Shown: piece after piece, positions 1 through 5,652 of the stretch
Position numbering within the stretch: position 1 is the stretch's first letter
How the letters are laid out: each line of letters starts with the position of its first letter
DNA from: a virus
Strand: one strand, 5' to 3'
Virus record (IMG/VR): IMGVR_UViG_3300021339_000009
Location: 1-34,435 of that record
Length of the DNA stretch: 34,435 nucleotides
The notes under the pieces: model-generated
Database searches by the model: none
What the model saw: only the letters and a program-made list of their open reading frames with translations
Told to the model about the DNA's origin: nothing
Position numbers and translations under genes: made by a program

Positions 1-75
1 GCCCTAGTGTCGACCAGGCTGGAGGAGGCCATGTTCTGGGCGCTCGCCGGGGTCGACCGTCAGGCGGCAGCGTGA
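1..75 (+). CDS. C-terminal end of a probable Acb2/Tad1 hook-domain (anti-CBASS) protein, partial
   Basis: The first 24 codons of the window are open in frame 1 and end at TGA 73-75, so this is the tail of a gene beginning outside. The residues include a run reading TRLEEAMFWALAGVDRQ. From memory, a short C-terminal helix of the form (T)xLEEAxMWAxxxIAR is typical of the Acb2/Tad1 family, which sequesters the cyclic-nucleotide messengers of CBASS or Thoeris immunity. Only this helix can be seen; the N-terminal part needed to prove the family is missing. The stop overlaps the GTG of the MazG-like gene (GTGA), implying translational coupling. It could instead be an unrelated helical protein. Confidence 0.5.
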   Translation, partial: ALVSTRLEEAMFWALAGVDRQAAA

Positions 76-548
76 GCACCCCGGGCGGGGGCCAGCACCT
101 CCACCTGCACGGCAGCACCGAGCCCAGCGCCCCGCCGATCCGGCGGCCGTGGCCGGCGCCCGTCGAATGGCAGGCCGACTACTGGCGGGGACGCCAGGAC
201 CAGGCGGCCGGGCGGGACCCGCACGCGGTGTTCACCGGCGGCCCCGAGTGGGCGAAGTCGATCGTGTCCAGCCTCACGGCGAACGGCTTCGACCCGGCGG
301 TCGAGGACACCCGGCAGGTGCTGTGCGTGGCGGAGGAGGCGGGCGAGTTCGTCGGCGCCTACCGGCGCTGGAAGGGCATGGCCCGTCGGTCCGGCTCGTT
401 CGACGACGTGCGGCTGGAGCTGGCCGACGTCGTGATCACGGCCTACGTGGCCGCCGACGTCATCGGCTTCGAGCTGGACCGGGCGATCGAGGACAAGCTG
501 ACGATCGTGTTCAACCGGGGCTGGCGGGAAGGGCAGGTCGCGGCGTGA
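72..548 (+). CDS. MazG-like nucleotide pyrophosphohydrolase
   Basis: A 158-residue cytoplasmic protein with the all-alpha NTP-pyrophosphatase signature ExxE-x23-ExxD: E89-A-G-E92 and E116-L-A-D119, which bind the Mg ions that cleave an NTP to NMP and pyrophosphate. The C-terminal helices (residues 120-150, ending in a VFNRGW-like segment) fit the single-domain phage MazG-like family. The first 45 residues are proline-rich and look disordered. In phages such enzymes are thought to adjust nucleotide or alarmone pools; the exact substrate cannot be read here. The GTG start overlaps the preceding stop, and the next gene starts at GTG 545 across this stop. Family assignment is fairly secure. Confidence 0.8.
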   Translation: MSTPGGGQHLHLHGSTEPSAPPIRRPWPAPVEWQADYWRGRQDQAAGRDPHAVFTGGPEWAKSIVSSLTANGFDPAVEDTRQVLCVAEEAGEFVGAYRRWKGMARRSGSFDDVRLELADVVITAYVAADVIGFELDRAIEDKLTIVFNRGWREGQVAA

Positions 549-742
549 CGCGCGAGCAGGCGCTGGCCTACCTGCACCGGGCCGGCGAGAACAGCGCCTC
601 GGACTACGACGATGGCGCGGACGGCTACGTCGGCTGGCGGGTGGCCGACGGGGTGCTCACGTTCTCGGCCGAGCTGTACGACCCAGGGGCGGACGAGATG
701 AAGCCCCCGGTCACGTTCAGCTGGGCCCTGGCCCCGGCCTAG
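545..742 (+). CDS. Hypothetical protein, 65 aa, coupled to MazG-like gene
   Basis: A small acidic protein starting at GTG 545, which overlaps the TGA of the MazG-like gene by the GTGA arrangement; this coupling decides the start over longer upstream readings in the same frame. It contains an N-terminal helix (TREQALAYLHRA) and then alternating hydrophobic residues with tryptophans (YVGWRV, FSWALAPA) suggesting a small beta-sheet. No Cys, no membrane segment, no recognised family. It is the last gene of the rightward left-end group and its 3' end overlaps the convergent gene at 717-875 by 26 bp. Confidence 0.7.
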   Translation: MTREQALAYLHRAGENSASDYDDGADGYVGWRVADGVLTFSAELYDPGADEMKPPVTFSWALAPA

Positions 743-875
743 GCCTCTGGGTGAAGGACACACAGTCCCGGCACCGGTCGGCGGTGACCGGTGCCGGGTA
801 CGCCATGGCCACGCAGCTGCACACCACCCGTGTATACGACCCGCGCGGCGTGTCCAGCAGGGTGTAGTGCGCCAT
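717..875 (-). CDS. Small Cys-containing hypothetical protein, 52 aa
   Basis: The ATG at 875 is preferred because a GAGG Shine-Dalgarno lies 5 bases upstream; a longer reading to 959 lacks such support. The protein starts MAHYTLLDTPRGSYTRVVC and has cysteines in C-x-C ... C-x2-C arrangement (VCSCVAM, DRCRDCV), compatible with a small metal-binding knuckle. The proline-rich tail (RPRPGPGPS) is encoded in the part that overlaps the convergent gene 545-742. It is separated from the rest of the leftward block by about 110 bp, so it may have its own promoter or be the read-through end of the operon. Function unknown. Confidence 0.6.
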   Translation of the reverse strand: MAHYTLLDTPRGSYTRVVCSCVAMAYPAPVTADRCRDCVSFTQRPRPGPGPS

Positions 876-915
876 CCCGACCTCATTGCCGTCGCCCCGG
901 AGGGTAGCTATCCAG

Positions 916-930
916 CGCCCCGCCGGGGCG
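916..930. terminator. Short GC hairpin between leftward genes
   Basis: CGCCCC (916-921) pairs with GGGGCG (925-930) around a 3-base loop. It lies downstream of the leftward gene ending at 986. No U-run follows in the leftward direction, so it could be a weak terminator, a pausing or processing site, or incidental in GC-rich DNA. Confidence 0.3.
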
Positions 931-985
931 TTCGTACGTGCGGGGGGTAGGCGGCCCATTTACTCAGGGTACCGAGGGTGACCGG

Positions 986-1177
986 TCATGTCGAGGACCC
1001 CAGTTCACCCAGTCGGGTGCGGGTCGAGTCGATGCCGACCCGGATCGCGTGCGCCACGTCCCGCTGGGCGGCGATCGCATCATGCAGGATGCGGCGGAGC
1101 TGCACGTTCTCGTGCTCGGCCAGCGCCAGTGCCCGGGTCAGCCGTTCCACTTCCAGCGCCAGCTCGTCCGGGCTCAC
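986..1177 (-). CDS. Hypothetical coiled-coil protein, 63 aa
   Basis: Starts at GTG 1177, overlapping the TGA of the WhiB-fusion gene (GTGA), which fixes the start. Residues 5-30 (ELALEVERLTRALALAEHEN) have heptad-spaced Leu/Val and look like a parallel coiled coil; the remainder is helical and mildly basic. Such a coiled coil directly downstream of a regulator could be a dimeric accessory partner, but nothing in the sequence proves contact. Last member of the tightly coupled leftward run. No family recognised. Confidence 0.7.
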   Translation of the reverse strand: MSPDELALEVERLTRALALAEHENVQLRRILHDAIAAQRDVAHAIRVGIDSTRTRLGELGSST

Positions 1178-1872
1178 GCCGCAAGTTTGCCACGTGCCGC
1201 CGGTGTCGACTCGGCACGACGGCGCTGCACCCAGCCGTCCCAGTACCGCAGCTGGGCGTACGTCCAGAGTGGCCGGTCCGAGGACCAGGCGACAGGCCTG
1301 GGCACCCGGTTGGTGGTGCGCTCGCTGAACCGCCGCACCCAGCCCGCCACGGTGGCGTGGTCCCGGTCGTAGCGCCGGCCCAGTCCGGTGATGCCGTACA
1401 CGGCCACGGGTGTGCGCCCGGCCGGTACCGGGCCGGGCGCCCAGCCCCGAGGGTTGGCCCCGGCGGGGCGCCGGGCCTGCACCCATGCTTCCCATTCGGG
1501 CAGCGCGTCGGCGTGCCACAACGGGATGCGCCGCCCGCGGTCGGCCAGCTCCACGGCGTACGGCACGGGCACCCCGCCGGGCCGGGTCCACGGCCACACC
1601 TTGACCCACGAGCCGACGGTCTTGTCCGGCTGGCCGAGGCACCGGGCCAGCTCGTTCTGCCCGATGAGCACCAGCCTCCCCTTCCCGGCCCGGGTGTCTT
1701 CGTCGACCCCGGCCCACACGCCGTGCCCGTCGGCTGCGCCGGCGCATTCCCGCTGGACGGGGCACCCGGCACACACGGCCTGGGCCTGACGCAAGCGGTG
1801 CAGTTGCACGCGCGTCGGGTACCACAGCTCGGGGTCCATGCCCCGGCACGCTGCCTCCTGTCGCCAGTCCAT
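1174..1872 (-). CDS. WhiB-family Fe-S domain fused to two tandem helix-turn-helix modules
   Basis: A 232-residue predicted regulator. Residues 1-60 are a WhiB domain: C9, C34, C37 and C43 (C-x24-C-x2-C-x5-C) for a [4Fe-4S] cluster, the WRQEAAC opening and the G51-V-W-A-G turn. Known WhiB proteins usually stop near 80-120 residues and act by binding the primary sigma factor. Here about 170 residues follow, built from two similar units (about 67-135 and 155-225). Each has an ELA/LGR-type helix, a TV..WV recognition-like helix, a VPxP segment and an R-x-LW...W..WVQ-RR end, like AlpA/MerR-type winged HTH modules. The ATG at 1872 is chosen because it opens directly into the WhiB domain, 2 bp after the previous stop, with a G-rich stretch upstream. 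Likely a DNA-binding, redox- or NO-responsive transcription factor. Confidence 0.85.
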   Translation of the reverse strand: MDWRQEAACRGMDPELWYPTRVQLHRLRQAQAVCAGCPVQRECAGAADGHGVWAGVDEDTRAGKGRLVLIGQNELARCLGQPDKTVGSWVKVWPWTRPGGVPVPYAVELADRGRRIPLWHADALPEWEAWVQARRPAGANPRGWAPGPVPAGRTPVAVYGITGLGRRYDRDHATVAGWVRRFSERTTNRVPRPVAWSSDRPLWTYAQLRYWDGWVQRRRAESTPAARGKLAA

Positions 1873-1874
1873 CG

Positions 1875-2021
1875 CTAGTCCGCCCCCGCCCAACAGGCGG
1901 GGCACCGACCGTCTCGTTCCGAGTGGCCGGCACCGGCCAGGTTGAGGCAGCCGTCGCAGTGCTCGTCGTCGAGCAGCGGCGCCCCGCAGTCCGAGCAGTC
2001 CCCGTCGTCGTAGCCGCTCAT
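1875..2021 (-). CDS. Zinc-ribbon-like small protein, 48 aa
   Basis: Begins at ATG 2021 inside an ATGA overlap with the preceding gene; a GGAGAGGA-type ribosome site lies upstream. Three C-x2-C pairs are visible (CSDC, CDGC, CPAC) in an otherwise acidic chain, which would bind one zinc as a ribbon with a spare pair or two metals. No basic surface for DNA binding is obvious. It sits immediately upstream of the WhiB-fusion gene (2-bp gap). Function unknown; protein-protein adaptor or host-factor decoy are possibilities. Confidence 0.7.
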   Translation of the reverse strand: MSGYDDGDCSDCGAPLLDDEHCDGCLNLAGAGHSERDGRCPACWAGAD

Positions 2022-2179
2022 GCCGCCACGTCCTCTCCGGCTAGGGTCTCCAGCAGCACCACGGCCAGGTGGCCGAGGTGCGCCCGCTCCAGGCGCTGCG
2101 CGTCCGGGTCGGACCAGCGTTGCACGTCGTCCCACTCGGCAGCGAGGCGCCGAGCCTGCTCCCGCTGGGCCGTGGTCAC
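2018..2179 (-). CDS. Hypothetical helical protein, 53 aa
   Basis: Start taken as GTG 2179, four bases after the preceding stop (2184-2186), giving a 53-residue, mostly helical acidic/basic protein (EQARRLAAEWDDVQRW ... HLGHLAVVLLETLAG). Its TGA overlaps the next ATG (ATGA). Longer in-frame readings run across the upstream gene and are arginine/proline/threonine-rich in the way of shadow frames, so they were discarded. No family recognised. Confidence 0.6.
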   Translation of the reverse strand: MTTAQREQARRLAAEWDDVQRWSDPDAQRLERAHLGHLAVVLLETLAGEDVAA

Positions 2180-2183
2180 GACG

Positions 2184-2447
2184 TCACCGGGCCCGGTGAT
2201 TGCTCGGCCCAGCCCAGCAGGCGACTGAGCCGTCGTTGTCCGACACCCGCTCGAAGAACGAAGCCCTGCCCGTGCCGGCCAGGTCGGCGGCGCTGTGCGC
2301 GCTCGGGTACCGCTCGTCGCCCGGCCCGTGCGGGGCGTACGACACCTGCCCGTCGGCGTACACGTACCAGCGCGCCCCGGCGGGGTACTGGGTGGCGGGG
2401 TCACCCCGGTACCGGTACACGGTCGGTCGGCTGTGCTCGTACATCAC
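2184..2447 (-). CDS. Hypothetical protein, 87 aa
   Basis: Starts at GTG 2447 (GTGA overlap with the sliding-clamp stop) or at the adjacent ATG 2444. The sequence is rich in Tyr, Arg and Gly, with a central ARWYVYADGQVSYAP beta-hairpin-like segment and a Ser/Ala/Asp-rich C-terminus. No Cys cluster or membrane segment. Its placement directly after the clamp gene suggests co-translation with it, but no role can be read from the sequence. Confidence 0.65.
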   Translation of the reverse strand: MMYEHSRPTVYRYRGDPATQYPAGARWYVYADGQVSYAPHGPGDERYPSAHSAADLAGTGRASFFERVSDNDGSVACWAGPSNHRAR

Positions 2448-3073
2448 GCCACCGCCCGGTCATCCCGGCGGGTCATGATCAGCCCGCGGAACCGGTCCCC
2501 GACCTCGACCAGCACCGCCCGGTTGGGGCGGGAGTCGAACGACATGCGCACGTACTCACCCTTCGCCACGCCCTTGCTGAACCGGCCCAACAGCTTGGGG
2601 TCGAACAGCACCGACGGGACGCCGTTGTCCCCGCTGGCGGGAATGAGCTGTGCCCAGCGCGGGAACGAGCAGGTGACGCCGTCGAGGTTCAGGCCGTACG
2701 GCCCGGCGTCGACGGCGAGCCTGGCCGGGCCGAAGGTGAGCTCGACGGGCCAGTTCCCGGCCTGCTTGGCGGTGGCGAGCACGGCCTTGGCTCCCGCCAG
2801 GGTGAGCGTCACGTCCACCGGCCCGCCCGGGGTGACACCCGGCAGCACCGGGTGGACGCCGGTCTCGCCCGTCCAGTCCAGCCGGTACGAGCCGACCGTG
2901 TACCGGTCGGTGGCGCTGAGGGTCAGCGAGCCCGGCTCGTCGTCGGGCCCACCGGCGGAGAAGTGCACGGCGTTGATGGCCGGCAACGTGCTGTCGGTGC
3001 TGGCGTGCTGGATCACGGCGTTGAGCGCGACCACGAGCGCGGGGCCCGGCACTCGTCCGATCGATGCGCTCAT
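2444..3073 (-). CDS. DnaN-like sliding clamp, two-domain size
   Basis: A 209-residue protein with beta-clamp hallmarks. The N-terminal helix ALNAVIQHASTDSTLPAIN is followed by a strand leading into L-x-L-x-ATDRYTVGSY (residues about 50-62), matching the ATDxxRxA signature. The C-terminal strand pair ends VLVEVGDRFRGLIMTRR, where clamps usually read yLLMPvR. The bacterial beta clamp has about 370 residues in three domains; this fits only two, the size of T4 gp45 or PCNA, which form trimers. It would tether a replicative polymerase (none is in this window). ATG 3073 is in an ATGA overlap with the upstream gene. Clamp family likely; oligomeric state is inference. Confidence 0.72.
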   Translation of the reverse strand: MSASIGRVPGPALVVALNAVIQHASTDSTLPAINAVHFSAGGPDDEPGSLTLSATDRYTVGSYRLDWTGETGVHPVLPGVTPGGPVDVTLTLAGAKAVLATAKQAGNWPVELTFGPARLAVDAGPYGLNLDGVTCSFPRWAQLIPASGDNGVPSVLFDPKLLGRFSKGVAKGEYVRMSFDSRPNRAVLVEVGDRFRGLIMTRRDDRAVA

Positions 3074-3270
3074 GCCGCCACCGCCAGCACCACGTCGCGC
3101 GCCCAGAAGATCATGTCGGCGTAGTCGGGACCGACCGGGGTCCCGCACAGCGAGCGGGGCGAGCCGTGCCCGTGCCCGTCGGCGAACGTGCACACCCCCG
3201 TCAGCCCACCGCCCGGCTGCACGGACCCACACGTACCCACCAGCACGACCGTTGCGTCGCTCAGAATCAT
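3070..3270 (-). CDS. Hypothetical protein, 66 aa
   Basis: ATG 3270 is preceded by a GAGAGAGG-type ribosome site. The protein begins with a hydrophobic strand (ILSDATVVLVGTC), then a Gly/His-rich middle with three cysteines (TCGS, VCTF, LCGT) and ends in a helix ADMIFWARDVVLAVAA. The His/Cys content could bind metal, but spacing matches no family I know. Translationally coupled to the clamp gene (ATGA). The 76 bp upstream are non-coding. Confidence 0.65.
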   Translation of the reverse strand: MILSDATVVLVGTCGSVQPGGGLTGVCTFADGHGHGSPRSLCGTPVGPDYADMIFWARDVVLAVAA

Positions 3271-3346
3271 GGCCTTGACCTCTCTCGGGGTGTTCCTGGA
3301 CTGACCGTCCACCGCACGTCCCCCGAAGGGGGCGCACAGAAGCAGG

Positions 3347-3592
3347 TCAGGACTCGTCGACGGCCAGGCGCTTGACGTGGTGGCCCAGCTCGACCACCGA
3401 GACTGCGTCCTCGGCGTTGACGCCCAGGTCCGCGATCCGCTCGAACTCGGCGCGGTCACGCTGCCGGTCGTGGTGCGCGTCCGACCGGGCCTGCTCGATC
3501 CGGGCCTGTTCGGACGGGTCGTCGGTCCCGTACGGGTCGGGCTGGGGCCACGGCCCCTGCTGGTAGTCGGGCGGGCGGTTGCGTGCGTCCAT
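3347..3592 (-). CDS. Hypothetical charged protein, 81 aa
   Basis: The N-terminal third is rich in Pro, Gln and Asp and probably disordered; residues 25-55 form a very charged helix (ARIEQARSDAHHDRQRDRAE); the C-terminus has ELGHHVKRLAVDES. No Cys. The start ATG 3592 lies 4 bp after the stop of 3597-4106. Pattern suggests a small soluble binding protein; no function assigned. Confidence 0.6.
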   Translation of the reverse strand: MDARNRPPDYQQGPWPQPDPYGTDDPSEQARIEQARSDAHHDRQRDRAEFERIADLGVNAEDAVSVVELGHHVKRLAVDES

Positions 3593-3596
3593 CGGG

Positions 3597-4106
3597 TCAG
3601 CCCCCTTCGGTGTCGTCGTCGGTCTCGGTCAGCTCGTCCAGTAGCCCGACCACCTCGTCGTACAGCGCCGCCACCAGCGCCCTACCGAGCTCCCCGAGGA
3701 TCGTCGCCGCGTTGTCGCTCATGTCGCCCGACAGCAGGCCCGGGTCGACGTCCACCCGCCAGGCGGTCAGGTCGACGAAGATCCGCCACGTCCCGAGCGT
3801 GTCGACCGGCACCATCGAGGCCGCTGCCCCGTCCGGCCCGTCGCCATCCCGCCACGCCCCCAGGGCGTGGCGCACCTCGTCGACGTCCCACGACACCGCC
3901 AGGTCGTCGGGGACCTGCAACCCCTCGACGTGCAGCTCCCGCAGCGCGAACAGCGCCGACTCGACGAAGCTCGCCCGCACCGTGTCCAGGGCGTCCGCCC
4001 CGGGGCTGTCGGGCGAGTCCGGCAAGCCGCACCCCTCGACGAGGCCGGACAGGAAGTAGGCGTTGTGCTCACGGGCGGAGGCCAGCAGGTAGTTGGACAG
4101 ATTCAT
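3597..4106 (-). CDS. Hypothetical protein, 169 aa
   Basis: A strong Shine-Dalgarno (GGAAGGAAC) precedes ATG 4106. The acidic protein has an N-terminal helix (NLSNYLLASAREHNAYFLSG), a central tryptophan-containing mixed region (VSWDVDEVRHALGAWRDG, TWRIFVDLTAWRVDVDP) and a helical C-terminus (LGRALVAALYDEVVGLLDEL). No family recognised. With the amphipathic helices and acidity it could be a nucleic-acid mimic or host-protein binder, but that is speculation. Confidence 0.65.
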   Translation of the reverse strand: MNLSNYLLASAREHNAYFLSGLVEGCGLPDSPDSPGADALDTVRASFVESALFALRELHVEGLQVPDDLAVSWDVDEVRHALGAWRDGDGPDGAAASMVPVDTLGTWRIFVDLTAWRVDVDPGLLSGDMSDNAATILGELGRALVAALYDEVVGLLDELTETDDDTEGG

Positions 4107-4108
4107 GA

Positions 4109-4267
4109 TCAGTTCCTTCCGGTGATGGTGTCGATGTGCGCGCACTGCCCGGTGATGCTGACGTATTCGTCCTCGGTGCACGGGTGCGAGTACGGGATGG
4201 CCTGCCCCAAGGCCAGGCCGAGCGTGATCAGCAGGGAGGCGACGACGGAGCCGATGAACTCGCGCAT
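4109..4267 (-). CDS. Small exported or membrane-anchored protein, 52 aa
   Basis: ATG 4267 shares one base with the preceding stop (TGATG). Residues 2-21 are a hydrophobic stretch (FIGSVVASLLITLGLALGQA) ending at an AxA-like GQA, so it is either a signal peptide or a single transmembrane anchor. The remaining 30 residues have two cysteines (HPCTEDEY, GQCAH) that could form one disulfide outside the membrane. Position in the early leftward block, far from lysis genes, would fit a superinfection-exclusion or envelope-acting role; that is inference. Confidence 0.65.
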   Translation of the reverse strand: MREFIGSVVASLLITLGLALGQAIPYSHPCTEDEYVSITGQCAHIDTITGRN

Positions 4268-4458
4268 CACGCCCGCCCGTCGATCGCCGGGGCGCAGGGC
4301 TGGCACGTGCGGTACAGCGACACGTTGTGCTCGCACTGAAGGGCCGGGTCGTACTCGGCCCGCGCCCGGTCCTCCCTCGCGCGGCGCTCCCTCGCGTTCT
4401 CGTCCGCCACGTAGGCGAAGTACTGCTCACCCGTCCCGCTGAACACGACGCTGCTCAT
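4267..4458 (-). CDS. Small CxH-CxxC protein, 63 aa
   Basis: Start ATG 4458 sits in an ATGA overlap. The N-terminus (SSVVFSGTGEQYFAYVADEN) is followed by a highly charged helix (ARERRAREDRARAEYDP) and a C-terminal C-x-H-x7-C-x2-C motif (CEHN...CQPC) that could hold one zinc. A related C-x-H-x5-C-x2-C motif is found at the N-terminus of the WhiB gene at 32437-32784. Function unknown. Confidence 0.65.
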   Translation of the reverse strand: MSSVVFSGTGEQYFAYVADENARERRAREDRARAEYDPALQCEHNVSLYRTCQPCAPAIDGRA

Positions 4459-4721
4459 GACTGCGCCTGCGCCCAGTCGATGAGCGCCACCAGGACGTCG
4501 CGGTCGTCCGAGCACTGGACCGCGGCCTCACGGGCCATGCGCTCGGCCACCCGGACCAGCTCGTCCCGGTCGAACGCTTCGCCCGACGCGACGGCGCGGA
4601 ACACGTCGCCGCTGAACCACGACGCGATCGTGCGGGCCACCGCGTCGTCGATCGGCTGGCCCTCGTCGCGGGCTACGTTCACTTCCCACTCGACTGCACT
4701 GACGGACATGTGCTCGGGCAT
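4455..4721 (-). CDS. Hypothetical helical protein, 88 aa
   Basis: ATG 4721 follows a GAGAGGA ribosome site. The protein is almost entirely predicted helical, acidic, with one cysteine (AVQCSDDRD) and a C-terminal VALIDWAQAQS. An internal ATG at 4709 is an alternative start but has no ribosome site. First gene of a tight run after a 72-bp gap. No family recognised. Confidence 0.65.
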   Translation of the reverse strand: MPEHMSVSAVEWEVNVARDEGQPIDDAVARTIASWFSGDVFRAVASGEAFDRDELVRVAERMAREAAVQCSDDRDVLVALIDWAQAQS

Positions 4722-4793
4722 TGTCTCGGTCCTCTCGGTCTCTTGCTGACCTGTCACCGCGTCGGCACCCAGCGGGTGCCGCACGGAAGCAGT

Positions 4794-4997
4794 TCAGGCG
4801 GGCCAGATGTCGAGCGTCACTGGACCGATGCCATCCTTGGCGAACTCGGCGAGGATGCGGGAACGGATGTCGGCCAGTTCGGGCGGACAGAACGTGCCCG
4901 TCGTGTCGGCTACGACCATGCCGGTGGCTGTCGACGTAGCCCGGATGCGGTAGACGCGTGGCACCAGGTCACCGTCGAGCGCGAGGAACCCGGCCAT
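4794..4997 (-). CDS. Hypothetical protein, 67 aa
   Basis: ATG 4997 lies one base beyond the stop of the preceding gene. The first half alternates hydrophobic residues (FLALDGDLVPRVYRIRATST, then GMVVADTTGTF) like a small beta-sheet; the second half is a helix (ELADIRSRILAEFAK) and a terminal strand. A compact alpha/beta fold is likely; no known family. Confidence 0.65.
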   Translation of the reverse strand: MAGFLALDGDLVPRVYRIRATSTATGMVVADTTGTFCPPELADIRSRILAEFAKDGIGPVTLDIWPA

Positions 4998-4998
4998 G

Positions 4999-5346
4999 TC
5001 AGTAGTCCCGTCCGGCAGGCACCACGACAGCGGACTGGTAGCGGACCAGCACCCGCGCCCAGTACTGCAAGTCGCCCGGCTCGCAGTCGCCGTCGGCCAG
5101 CAGCGCGGCCAGCTCGGCGCGGCCGAACTCCTCGTCCAGGTCGTCGCGAGACTTCCCCGCCAGCATCGGGCCCGGGGTGTACCCGCACTCGGCCGGCACG
5201 TCCACGCCCAGCCAGGCGAGCGTGTCGCAGATGTCGAACGCCGTGCCGAGCGTGCTGCCCTGCAGGTCCCCGCCGTCCCACATCATGGCGACGTGGTCGC
5301 GGATGGCCTGGCGTCCCTCTTGGGTCGTCGCGTAGGTGGTGCCCAT
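4999..5346 (-). CDS. Hypothetical protein, 115 aa
   Basis: ATG 5346 has an AGGGAGCAGG ribosome site upstream. The protein opens with a helix (EGRQAIRDHVAMMWDGGD) and carries three cysteines (DICDT, AECGY, DCEPGD) too far apart for an obvious zinc knuckle, then a C-terminal helix and strand (YWARVLVRYQSAVVV). No family recognised. Its 5' leader contains the tRNA-like element at 5378-5420, so its translation may depend on how that RNA is folded or cleaved. Confidence 0.65.
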   Translation of the reverse strand: MGTTYATTQEGRQAIRDHVAMMWDGGDLQGSTLGTAFDICDTLAWLGVDVPAECGYTPGPMLAGKSRDDLDEEFGRAELAALLADGDCEPGDLQYWARVLVRYQSAVVVPAGRDY

Positions 5347-5377
5347 GTCCTGCTCCCTGAGTTCGGGGTGATCGAGT

Positions 5378-5420
5378 GCCCGTGGCCGGAGTCGAACCGG
5401 ACCTGAAGACCGTCACGGGC
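5378..5420 (-). ncRNA. 43-nt tRNA-like element: acceptor stem and T-arm only
   Basis: On the minus strand GCCCGTG (5420-5414) pairs perfectly with CACGGGC (5384-5378). Immediately inside the 3' strand is a T-arm with the exact consensus GGTTCGACTCC (loop TTCGACT, four G-C pairs plus one T/C mismatch). Only about 12 bases join the 5' acceptor strand to the T-arm, so D-arm and anticodon arm are absent. CCA is not encoded; an A follows where the discriminator base would be. It lies 8 bp after the stop of the gene at 5429-5650 and 31 bp before the start at 5346. It may be a tRNA remnant, an RNase P processing signal in the mRNA, or an attachment-site relic. Confidence 0.55.
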
Positions 5421-5428
5421 GGTCGTAG

Positions 5429-5650
5429 TCAGCGCGACCAGACATCCGGCAGGGCGCCGCCCCGCGTCAACCAGGCGTCAAGCGCCTCGGCGTACTCGAT
5501 CGCTTCGACGGCGTAGCCGTCGGCGGAAGCGAGGCACTCGGTCGCTCGGTCACGGTCCCCGCTGTCTTCCCACCGCGCGGCGTCCCGCCCGTACTCGCGC
5601 CCCTGGGCGATGGCGGACCGCATGAGGGCCAGGGCGGTGTTCGGGTCCAT
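5429..5650 (-). CDS. Hypothetical helical protein, 73 aa
   Basis: ATG 5650 follows a GAGGGGA ribosome site and lies 2 bp after the preceding stop. The sequence is helical and acidic (NTALALMRSAIAQGREYG, then DRATECLASADGYAVEAIEY) with TPR-like helix pairs, ending in a short Gly/Pro tail. No Cys cluster. Second gene of the leftward block. Function unknown. Confidence 0.65.
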   Translation of the reverse strand: MDPNTALALMRSAIAQGREYGRDAARWEDSGDRDRATECLASADGYAVEAIEYAEALDAWLTRGGALPDVWSR

Positions 5651-5652
5651 GG

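Noticed and set aside
149-742. A 197-codon plus frame overlapping the MazG-like gene
   Set aside because: Only the part after GTG 545 looks like protein; the earlier part is a shadow of the MazG-like frame.
3251-3592. GTTGCGT copies near the start codons of the genes beginning at 3270 and 3592
   Set aside because: Single copies without a partner; this 7-mer is expected about eight times by chance in the window, so only the clustered sites at 5847-5882 and 31842-31994 are claimed.
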